10,703 bases of DNA from Larix sibirica (lineage: Eukaryota > Streptophyta > Pinopsida > Pinales > Pinaceae): contig NWUY0300003640.1 in the NCBI GenBank assembly GCA_004151065.3, positions 98,437-109,139 on the forward strand, read 5' to 3'. Position numbers and translations under genes: made by a program. This document shows, one piece after another, positions 1 to 6,908 of this stretch. Position 1 is the stretch's first letter. Every line of letters starts with the position of its first letter. Below the pieces are notes generated by a model, which worked only from the letters and a program-made list of their open reading frames with translations, searched no databases and was not told the origin of the DNA.

Positions 1-13
1 TTCTTGGTGACCC

Positions 14-46
14 CTATAATTTCGCCCATGGGCTATAATTCGCCCC
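14..46. repeat. Short imperfect tandem repeat, about 19-bp period
   Basis: CTATAATTTCGCCC at 14-27 is repeated as CTATAATTCGCCC at 33-45, with ATGGG between the copies. The second copy lacks one T. The repeat lies at the window edge, so further copies to the left cannot be seen. No function is evident. Confidence 0.6.
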
Positions 47-140
47 TAAAATTTTCCCTGCTCGTAGAGCTTCCTTGAGGATTCTTTCAATGCTTACTGG
101 CTAATGATAACAGTCTCGGCTCTGTATCGTATTTCTTAGT

Positions 141-163
141 GCCAAGGTGAGGTACTCCTTGGC
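141..163. repeat. Perfect 7-bp inverted repeat
   Basis: GCCAAGG at 141-147 pairs with CCTTGGC at 157-163 across a 9-nt loop. It lies just downstream of the half-copy of the GGCTCTGT motif at 111-125 and is followed by another CTC. It may be a variant of the dispersed hairpin family, but the stem sequence differs. Confidence 0.5.
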
Positions 164-946
164 TCTTCGTAGTAAATAGCTTCCAGTTTTTATAAATAGT
201 ATGCACAGAGTTTCTAATACGTTTTTAACTGTTTGTGTAGGGTTTAGAGGTACTGGAAACAACGAGCTATGCGAGGGAGCAATGCTCAGTGTCTCGGCAT
301 TTCCAACCATTCACTGGATTCAAAGGGTGATTTTGAAAGCTTCACTAATAAACATTATGCAGGGCTATTCTCAGTTTATCATCACTGTGTTCGACTTTCG
401 TTTTAGCATGAATGATATTTGTATTTAATTTATGCATACGGTGTTCACAGGTTAGCCAATGGCTATGCTGACGTTTTGGGAGCAATTCGACTACCCTAAC
501 TCTGGTAAGCAACCCTTATAATTTCATTAAAAGATTTTAGTTATGTGCTTCAATATCTCGACCCTAACTACTCGTTTGAATATGTGTTACAGGTGGTTGT
601 GTGAACACATGGTAATGTTTATTGAAATAAATGCACTGTTGGCTTCATGCTCGCTTCAGGTGTTTAAGCCGGTAGCATCTCCTGTAAGGGGTATTTTATC
701 TTTGTTTTCGTATTCTGAGTTTAACTAAGCTGTAACAGCCCTATGGATTCTTCATTAAATAAAATACTTGTTATGTATTAAGCTTGCTGGCATATCTACT
801 CTGTTATAATATAAATGCCTGTCAGCTCTTTCCAAGATTTGCTTATTTTAATCCTGAATGCATTCATTTGATTTCCTATGTGCACTGAAATGTTATCACT
901 GGTTTTATCATGGCTTTGTTTAAAAGCTTGTAAATAAAATCGTGAA

Positions 947-1580
947 GGCCTTACGGCTTTGTATTATCATTTATTTATTTTATTTCTTTAACTGATCCAA
1001 GTTATGCATACGAGCCTCTCGGCTCTATATGAGTTTGTAAACTTAACTAGGAGACCCTGAGAGCATTATGGCTCTAATATACTGTTTGTATTTAACCTAG
1101 CTTCGAAGTAAATCGATCCTCACAACTTTTGCATTGCATGCTTAGTGTGAATATGTTTTTAAGCCTTATGGCTGTTATTATGTTGTGCGTTTGTAATGAA
1201 AACCCCATGAGCCTTACGGCTCTGTTTAAACATTAGTTATCTACAGTAATGAACTCATGAAGTATAAGTTACTTATTTAAGTGCTTACTTGCTATCTTTG
1301 TATGCCTCATGGAATTGTCGTTTATCAATAGATTATTGTCGATCCTCTCGGCTCTGTAATGTTAACACTTTGTGTTTACTTGGTAATGTGATTATAACAG
1401 GTGTTTGAACAAAACCCTAAGAGTATTTCGACTCTGTGATAACACAATCTTGTTCAATTTTTACTTAGATTATTATATGAGTTTCACGACTCTGTTTAGT
1501 TATCAACACTTGCATAGAAATCGTATTAGCCACATGATTTTAACTTTGAACTTAAATGCTTAGTGGCCTCTCGGCTCTCT
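947..1580. repeat. Dispersed family of short GAGCC/GGCTC hairpins
   Basis: At least nine related short palindromes occur at about 947-960, 1012-1026, 1061-1074, 1162-1173, 1209-1222, 1341-1355, 1421-1434, 1479-1492 and 1565-1578. The type form is GAGCC, a pyrimidine-rich four-base loop (TTAC, TCTC or TTAT), then GGCTC and TCTGT. Start-to-start spacing is irregular, from 47 to 132 bp. Several copies share flanks: ACCCTGAGAGC, ACCCTAAGAGT or CCCCATGAGCC before the stem, and TGTTTAGTTATCAACAC-like sequence after it. This suggests a longer, decayed unit. Partial copies (3' arm only) lie further left at 111-125 and 289-299. Copies at 1421 and 1479 have T and A in place of the paired C and G, so base pairing is kept. 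The family is not recognised. Confidence 0.65.
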
Positions 1581-1685
1581 ACATAAATGTATGGTTGTGC
1601 ACCAGAACAGAAAACATGTTTGGTACTTAGATAGATTAATGTTTGCATTGAAATGTTTTAACTTCTACAAAACAATGTCTTAGAT

Positions 1686-2045
1686 ATAATATATTGTAAT
1701 ATTATAATAACTCTGTATTTATGTGATATTTATACAATTAGTAAATAATAAATAATAATGGAAACATTAACTCTGTTTAGAGAATGTAATGTTACTTTCT
1801 TTCTACAACCCTAGGTTTACTTAATAATTTATAAACTGAAAAAAATCATATAGTAGAGATAGAGTATCATTAATATTAAATCTATCTATAGCAGTATAAT
1901 TTATACAAACTCTAGATTCATATATAAAGAATATTGAGAATAGAACATGACACTACAGATACATAAACAATAGAAAATAAATCATTTACAGATCATATGA
2001 TATATACAGTTCATTATTTGCTAATCATTCTACATAGCAAATAAT
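1686..2045. repeat. AT-rich block with three inverted repeats
   Basis: Three palindromes sit in a very AT-rich stretch. ATAATAT at 1686-1692 pairs perfectly with 1699-1705 over a 6-nt loop. TAGAGATAGA at 1854-1863 pairs with 1881-1890 with one mismatch over a 17-nt loop. ATTATTTGCTA at 2013-2023 pairs perfectly with TAGCAAATAAT at 2035-2045 over an 11-nt loop. No open frame of note is present. Such palindromes arise easily in AT-rich DNA, but an 11-bp perfect stem that includes GC pairs is less expected by chance. Confidence 0.6.
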
Positions 2046-2156
2046 AAACATTTTCTAAGAAATACTGAATACTAATCCAAAACAACCAATTGAACCTGAC
2101 TAAAAGAACACACTGAATCCAATCAGAAGTTCGTCGTTCCTCCCAACCAATCTTCC

Positions 2157-2180
2157 AGAACAACCAAGATTGCTTGTTCT
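2157..2180. repeat. Perfect 7-bp inverted repeat next to the element boundary
   Basis: AGAACAA at 2157-2163 pairs with TTGTTCT at 2174-2180 over a 10-nt loop. It lies about 45 bp left of the point where the retroelement coding trace stops. The surrounding 2046-2222 has no similarity that I recognise to the polyprotein. Confidence 0.5.
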
Positions 2181-2223
2181 AAAACCCTTGAGCCTATTTG
2201 TTGGACCACAAGGACAAAGACTN

Positions 2224-3240
2224 TCAATGAATTTACATGATCAAATACAATAATGACTTCTTTGAAGTTACAATATTTCAACACTTAGTTCATCTTCTTA
2301 TTTTGGCTCTTGTTCCTCCATCTTCCAATACTACTTGGGCTCTTTCAATTTCTCAAGCTTCTTGTGATATGCACAAACCACTTTAGGTGCCTAATCTATG
2401 TGTTCCGATTTACCACAAAAGATGAACTACTTAATTTCCTTCAAAATCTTAGGTAATGTGGGGTGTTTTAAAGTGAATCTAATGTCAAGTAGAAATAAAT
2501 TTTCATTGATAACTAATATGATTTTTGTCTCCTCGTTTACTCCTGCACATATGAGATTCTAGGCACAACATCTAGTGTGCATATGAATTGATGGGTTTGC
2601 TCCTCTATTGGGAAGTTTTCTTTTAGTCATCTCGTTTAGTGAAAGAAAATGTGCTCCTCAAGATCTTATGTTCCCTTTTACCTATTTACTAATTCTAAGT
2701 TCTGAATGGCTAAAATATTAATAACATACCTTTTACCACTGATGCCCATATTCACAAATTGTCTATGTGAGAATCCCACCAATGCAAAAGGGTTCCTTTC
2801 ATGACGATGCCCATTGCTAACATTCATTTTTCTTCTGGTATGTGTTCCTCCATCAAATCTAAAAATATGCTCACCGGTCTCTTTCCATCAAATATTAGGG
2901 GGTCACACAATTTTGTCCCTATCTGGTGCATAGATTTCTCCATGTATTTGCATCTCCCATTGGACATCTCGTAGCCGCCTATCTGCCACCTACCTAGATC
3001 AATTTTTGAATCCGTGTCATACAAACATATGCTTGTCCAACTCAATTTACCATTTGTAGTTGGGTTAATGTAGTCTTCCTTCCATGAATTGATGTTGTAA
3101 ATTTTTTTCAAGATTGAGATTTGTACATCATCATTCATAGGTTATGTGTTTGTTTCTCCTTCAGTGGGGTCTAAAGGAGAAACCACCTTGATATTTCCTT
3201 GCTCAAAGGACAACTTCCTATGCTTAGTATTCAAAACAAC
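2224..3240 (-). pseudogene. Post-protease region of the polyprotein with a second capsid-like module (broken)
   Basis: The longest open piece is 2824-3138 (104 residues). Its visible pieces NPTTNGKLSW and the following Trp/Arg-rich segment are what I remember from the region just C-terminal of the protease in plant elements of this type. The stop at 2824-2826 is a substitution, because the same frame continues with a KGTLLHWWDSH segment (WW at 2776-2781). That resembles the WW-containing core of Retrotrans_gag capsid domains. Further on, THQFICTLDVVP at 2561-2596 and an FCGKSEH segment near 2400-2420 continue the trace in other frames, so coding-like sequence reaches about 2224. In intact elements this linker leads into reverse transcriptase; here it ends first. 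The family assignment rests on memory, not a search. Confidence 0.7.
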
Positions 3241-3707
3241 ATAATTATCAAATGCTCAATCTATACCCAATAACACTCTGTCGAGGGTCATTTTTCATCC
3301 ATAATCTAGATTAGTTCAAAATTAGCCACAAACTTCACCCCATTTATATCTATCTCCGCAATGTCCACTCTTCCAATAGGGAAAATACTATACTTATTGG
3401 CTAGTCTCAACTAGATGGGTGACCAAACTAGTTTTGGATTCTTCACTATATCCCAATATTTATTAGAAATGATGTTCAAGTCATATCCAAAATCCAACAT
3501 GACATCCTTCTTTTCATAACCTCCCAACTCCATGGTCACCTTGAACTCCCTTCTTGTTCTCTTTCTCTTCTTTTTGACTTGTATTATGTTACATTCAGGA
3601 AGAGGAGACACGATATGATCATCATCCTCCAACATCAATAACGATCTTGATAAGATGTTTTCTAGTCTCCTAGATAGATTTTGATCACTCAACAATTGAT
3701 ACAACAT
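3241..3707 (-). pseudogene. Retropepsin-like aspartic protease of the retroelement (broken)
   Basis: This would cleave the Gag-Pol polyprotein inside the virus-like particle. The open piece 3411-3707 starts with a linker containing a basic run (KKKRKRTRR, residues 45-53) and leads to VMLDFGYDLNIISNKYWD. The catalytic D-[ST]-G site is represented by DFG at 3486-3494, so the Ser/Thr after the Asp is replaced by Phe. After a stop at 3411-3413 the same frame continues with LRLANKYSIFPIGRV, which is the flap and substrate-strand region. Stops follow at 3306-3308 and 3288-3290. Then the frame changes, and LLGID at 3259-3273 is the second hydrophobic-Gly motif, followed by a stop where a Trp codon is usual. 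The order and spacing match plant Ty3/gypsy proteases. It is inactive by stops, frameshift and active-site change. Confidence 0.85.
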
Positions 3708-3720
3708 TTTAAAATGTTAG

Positions 3721-3985
3721 TCACCTTATAAGGAAAATCATCCTATGACCTCTTGTTGGTTTGCACCTACTTCTCATACTTTGTTGCATTCTAGAATGTC
3801 TCCTTCTTATCGTGTAGGAATCATTTCTACTTGCGTCAAACTTTAGTGGAGCGAGTGAAAATTTCTTAATCTTCCATGTTAGTGTTGATTCTACATCCAT
3901 CCTAGTATTTTCTCCACCTAGTGTCACCACATGTACTTGCACAATGAATCCATATTATTTGTGTGTATTTATGGTCATAGCACCT
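3721..3985 (-). pseudogene. Gag-protease linker (broken)
   Basis: The open piece 3721-3942 begins with VHVVTLGGENTR. Linkers between the last zinc knuckle and the protease of this element type carry a similar VNVVTRGG-like stretch. The frame differs from that of the protease piece next to it, so an indel lies between them. No enzymatic motif is expected here. The call depends on its position between knuckle and protease and on that one motif. Confidence 0.6.
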
Positions 3986-4313
3986 TACTCACTTCCCATT
4001 TCTTTATTAAATTTGGACACTCCTTTGTCTTGTGGTATGTTATGTGAGTAGGCATAGAGCATGCATGATTTTGTACAATTCCATCCAATGTGTACAACTT
4101 TTCCATATTTAAAATAATTTGGTGTCCTCGTGCCTCCATATTTGCTTCATCCTTTTCCTCTGAATCCTTCCTATCCTCTTACTCCAATGCCTTTAATCCC
4201 CTATACTCAATGCCTTTCATCCCCTATACTCAATAGGTTTCTACATGTTCTTTTGTCAATTGCAGCGACCTACAATTGTTCACATCATGTCCTATTTATT
4301 TATAAAAAATGTA
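3986..4313 (-). pseudogene. Gag zinc-knuckle (nucleocapsid) region (broken)
   Basis: CCHC knuckles (C-x2-C-x4-H-x4-C) bind the RNA genome during packaging. Two are recognisable. At 4272-4313 the trace reads Y-I-F-Y-K-stop-I-G-H-D-V-N-N-C. At 4075-4116 it reads YFKYGKVVHIGWNC. Spacing is exact in both, but the first two cysteines are tyrosines in each (TGT changed to TAT or TGC to TAC). A third, more decayed motif follows at about 3990-4060, with a shifted frame and an ECPNLIKKWE-like ending that often closes the last knuckle in related polyproteins. The linker between knuckles (4117-4271) is Arg/Lys-rich and carries a 23-bp duplication. The two knuckles lie in different frames, so at least one indel separates them. 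Confidence 0.8.
4185..4230. repeat. Two tandem 23-bp units inside the Gag linker
   Basis: CAATGCCTTTAATCCCCTAT at 4185-4204 belongs to a 23-bp unit (4185-4207) that is repeated at 4208-4230 with one difference (A to C). A third partial copy begins at 4231 (CAAT). Twenty-three is not a multiple of three, so this duplication alone would shift the Gag frame. It sits in the basic, Gly/Arg-type linker between two zinc knuckles. Confidence 0.8.
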
Positions 4314-4619
4314 GAATGACATGCTTGTTGAAATCTGCTACTTTCATAGTATAAGGAAACGAGATGGATCATGTCTCCATTTTCTATAGATTTCACACTA
4401 ATATAGAGTACAACCCATAGGGAATGGATTCGACACTCTTGCACTAGTGTAATTAATCACCACTTTGCATTAATTCCATTGATGCCCATTTGTTCTACCA
4501 AAAGTGCACCAAACATTATCACACATTACTTTTCGTAAGATAATTCCTTCAACTTATTAATCACTATAGTAATATAACTATGAATTTGTGCCATCCCTAG
4601 TGATAACTCATTGCATCTC

Positions 4620-5160
4620 ATTGTTGGATTCCAAACATATAGCTATATATATCCAGTGCCTCCTCCTAATATGTGATCTTTTGCTACATAAGGTAGATGC
4701 TGATGTGGGAAAATAATCAAACAATAAACCATTTCATTTTGTGGACATGTTGTATTCAAAAAGTTAACTTTCCTAGCAAGTCCTTAAACCTATGATTGTA
4801 GTCACATATAGATTCTCCAAATTTCTGTTTGATCTCCTTAATCTTTGTTATACATTGTTGTTCTGGCTTGGGATTTTGAAATTATTTTATTAGGTCCCTT
4901 GTTACCTCATCCAAAGTTCTTGTCTAGTTTGTAACTTTTTAGGGGTATTATCTTTATATTTAATGTTGCATTGGAGGGTGTATTATCTAAATGTGGTTCC
5001 TAACTATGCAATTTTCATCGCTTCATCCATAATTTTGTTCATTGTCCATATGGTTTCACATATGAAACATTTTTTTTCATCATCCTTCTCGGTTACATAC
5101 AACATAGGAAATGTAAGCACAAGATCACTAATGTTTCTTTCATTGAAATGTTAAAACTCC
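4620..5160 (-). pseudogene. Gag capsid core, Retrotrans_gag type (broken)
   Basis: The capsid would assemble the virus-like particle. The trace shows LGTTFR at 4986-5003, followed by a degenerate equivalent of the A-x-x-W-Y segment, then NTPK. After a frame change near 4915-4925 it continues with TLDEVTRDLIK, stop, FQNPKPEQQ, then IKEIKQKFGESICDYNHRFK (GESI at 4807-4818). The last part is the well-known Q/K-x-x-GES-V-x-x-Y-x-x-R-F signature of Retrotrans_gag proteins, where Cys has replaced the usual Trp or Glu. Beyond this, near 4640-4720, a weaker trace (LCSKRSH... AICLES) fits the tail of the domain. At least three stops lie within it. This is the strongest evidence for the element after the protease. 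Confidence 0.85.
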
Positions 5161-6333
5161 TTTCCATTGCACTTCCTCTACTTGATGCTTCTCCTTCTAT
5201 TCTATGTTAAATTATGGTCCCGTGCTATGTTTCTATCGAACTTTATCCTTCTCTTGGTAACACATGCATATGGGGTGGTTTAAAAAGGGGACTATAACAA
5301 CTTACTTTTATAACTCTTTCTCCACTGGATCTATAAGGACCCTCTAGTCTCATGTGATTGAATATGCTTGCAATTGTTGAAGTGTCCTCACTCTCACTAA
5401 GCCATCCCCAACACGACTCTAAAAATTCTCATCAACCGAAACATCATTTTAATCTTCATTTATGCTTTCAAGATTCCTTATCAACATTAAAATCAAACAT
5501 CATCTACATCTTCTTTAATATAATCTCTTTATGTGTGGGATATGAATGCCTCCTCTTGCAGTAGCATTACCTCACTTTCATGCACCTATGGTGCAATTTA
5601 TGTAACAAAAAACTTTTCTTGTTCTTATTTCTTCTGTATCTTTATTACCCCATTGCTACTCTCTACCATGTTTTCTCACCTTTTCGTTGAACTATCAAAC
5701 TGGATTTTCCATACTACCTCATGGAACACATTTCTCCTTTTATATATTTCTTCTCTTTCTTTCTTATGTGCTTATGGATCCATTTTTCTTCTTATCTTCT
5801 TATATCATCTCCCTTCTTTCTTCCCCTACCCCTAACCCCCTCCCTCAACATGTTTGAATTACATTGTCATGGTGCCATACCTCATCTGCATCAATCCTTT
5901 TTGATAAACAACATCTTAATCCACAATGATATTTCCTCCAATAGTCCGTGTCTCATTCTAGACTCAAATTATTTTACAACAACACTAGAGGAACTAATAT
6001 ATTCCATATAAAATTCTATAATGTATCCTTCTTTGACTCTGCCAAACCAAAATCCAATTGTTGAGGCCCATTTATTTTCACTTGATCCCACACCATCAGT
6101 TCTTGAGAATGTTCAGGGTATTAATTCATTCCTTCCTTTTTATCTATTCATGCAATATAATAAGAAATTAAGAGAAAATAGATTGTGTGCTTGTTAGAAT
6201 AAAGGTACATATCCTTCCACTCTTTAGGGTTTATGTGTAGCAGGTTTTGGATTTCTTTTTGACTGAACTCAATTTGTCTTTCAGTCATCCAATCTTGTAT
6301 CTCATGTTGTGGTGGAGTCCATGTCACCTCCAT
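5161..6333 (-). pseudogene. Putative N-terminal part of Gag, purine-rich (broken)
   Basis: The first ATG after the primer site is at 6331-6333 and opens a 61-residue frame (6148-6333) starting MEVTWTPPQHEIQDWM, with no motif that I recognise. From about 5850 down to 5161 the minus strand is very purine-rich and reads as a charged, Lys/Glu-rich sequence with scattered stops (for example KKEREEIYKRRN near 5740-5770). That is compatible with a hydrophilic Gag N-terminus but proves nothing. The mirror image is a set of pyrimidine-rich open frames on the plus strand (5533-5835 and 5721-6011) full of Phe, Ser and Leu. I consider those frames by-products of the purine bias. The start codon is only 25 bases past the primer site, which is close, so the true start may differ. 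Confidence 0.45.
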
Positions 6334-6358
6334 GCTTTCTTCAATAGCTTCATCCTAT

Positions 6359-6374
6359 CTTGACAATGAAACCA
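6359..6374 (-). other. Primer binding site, initiator-tRNA-Met type
   Basis: On the minus strand TGGTTTCATTGTCAAG begins two bases after the LTR end (CCAACA, then AT). It matches 10 of the 14 bases of TGGTATCAGAGCCA, the complement of the plant initiator tRNA-Met 3' end that primes most plant LTR elements. All mismatches are changes to T. The placement directly next to a CA-ended LTR supports the call. Confidence 0.65.
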
Positions 6375-6375
6375 A

Positions 6376-6423
6376 TTGTTGGAAATAATTTCAACCCCCT
6401 AGGTTCTAAACTTAGGCCAACAA
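6376..6423. repeat. Inverted repeat at the LTR inner end
   Basis: TTGTTGG at 6376-6382 pairs perfectly with CCAACAA at 6417-6423. Between them lies the near-perfect 19-bp palindrome CCTAGGTTCTAAACTTAGG at 6398-6416. The outer pair includes the terminal TGTTGG of the LTR. It could fold at the integrase-recognised end or in the U5 RNA. Confidence 0.6.
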
Positions 6424-6428
6424 TGAAG

Positions 6429-6434
6429 TTTATT
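6429..6434 (-). terminator. AATAAA polyadenylation signal in the LTR
   Basis: AATAAA on the minus strand (TTTATT on the plus strand) lies about 50 bases before the CA end of the LTR, which is where R/U5 polyadenylation signals are found. AT-rich DNA contains this hexamer often, so position is the only support. Confidence 0.4.
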
Positions 6435-6901
6435 AGTATTGGTACATACACCAACACCTAACATACTACGTGGAAACTTCAAGGCCATTTTCCTAATGAG
6501 TGTTCAACATGACATCATCTAAGTTTGTTAAGATGTTTTTTTGTGGTACACATAAAGGGTAACCTCACCCTCACAAATGTAAATTTATTCACTGTTTCAT
6601 TAGAGTTGAACATGAATCCCTTCTTCACTTATATGGCTATCCTAGTATGCCAAAATCCTCTCATCCTAACCATGTTCCATGACATGCCCAACTAATACCC
6701 TATGAACATTCCTTGATGGCTTAGTTCATATATTTGTACTACATCATCAACCATGAAGAAAACCTCTCTCCTAGGAGATCTAAATGTAGGATTTCTAGGT
6801 CCCATATTACCATGAGGTTCAATCAGATTCATGTCTATGCTCATTTTATCCTAAACTATGAAATTTTTTCTAGGCCACATATTCTCAGTATCCACTTTTC
6901 A

Positions 6902-6908
6902 TTTTATA
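6902..6908 (-). promoter_or_regulatory. TATA-like box in the LTR
   Basis: CCCTATAAAATG on the minus strand contains TATAAAA, preceded by a small GC run, as in LTR promoters. Transcription would start about 30 bases further left, near 6870, and give a U5-side segment of about 490 bases. It is the best TATA match I noticed upstream of the Gag start. Confidence 0.4.

Larger units (their letters stand above)
1..1685. other. Gene-free left flank, hairpin-rich
   Basis: I see no protein-coding gene here. The open frames at 201-428 and 543-728 on the plus strand, and at 101-310 on the minus strand, are short and have no recognisable motif or codon pattern. Several stretches look like splice borders (CACAG before 451, GTAAGC from 505, TTACAG before 593), but the 54-bp block at 451-504 has a stop in every forward frame, so it is not an internal coding exon. 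The segment is less AT-rich than most of the window up to about 700 and then grows more AT-rich. Its main content is the dispersed hairpin family annotated separately. It could be a decayed non-coding part of another transposable element or an untranslated transcript. Confidence 0.6.
2224..6908 (-). mobile_element. Decayed Ty3/gypsy-type LTR retrotransposon, truncated before RT
   Basis: Read right to left, the order is LTR, primer binding site, Gag N-terminal region, capsid core, zinc knuckles, retropepsin and a post-protease region. This is the 5' half of a Ty3/gypsy (Metaviridae-type) element with Gag and protease joined. The polyprotein is split by many stops and by frame changes at about 4915-4925, between the knuckle blocks (4116-4272) and at about 3274-3290. 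No reverse transcriptase, RNase H or integrase motif follows, and no second LTR was found in the window. The right edge is uncertain because the outer end of the LTR could not be fixed. The left edge is where the coding trace ends, beside an ambiguous base at 2223. The element is old and not functional. Confidence 0.88.
6377..6908 (-). mobile_element. 5' LTR of the retroelement (inner part, outer edge unresolved)
   Basis: The inner border is TGTTGG on the plus strand at 6377, that is ...TTTCCAACA on the element's own strand, followed by the primer site. In element orientation a TATA-like box is at 6902-6908 and an AATAAA at 6429-6434, about 50 bases before the LTR end. These are suitable positions for transcription start and polyadenylation. 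The LTR must extend further right. A possible outer end is near 7190-7197 (TTCCAACC, one base off the inverted terminal repeat), which would make it about 820 bp, but this is not secure. No partner LTR is in the window. Confidence 0.65.

Noticed and set aside
201-728. Possible small spliced gene on the plus strand (CACAG/GTAAGC borders at 450/505 and TTACAG at 592)
   Set aside because: The 54-bp candidate exon has stops in all three forward frames, and the other candidate exons are tiny with no recognisable product. A non-coding transcript cannot be excluded.
947-1580. CRISPR array reading of the repeated hairpins
   Set aside because: The repeats are only about 14-20 bp, degenerate and irregularly spaced, there are no cas genes, and the plant retroelement shows that the context is not prokaryotic.
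4130-4354. Plus-strand 74-residue Pro-rich open frame
   Set aside because: It lies opposite the zinc-knuckle region and is created by the 23-bp duplication and C-rich complement.
5533-6011. Two overlapping plus-strand open frames rich in Phe, Leu and Ser that look like membrane proteins
   Set aside because: They are the complement of the purine-rich Gag region, consist of low-complexity pyrimidine codons and carry no motif. The capsid, knuckle and protease traces next to them are all on the minus strand.
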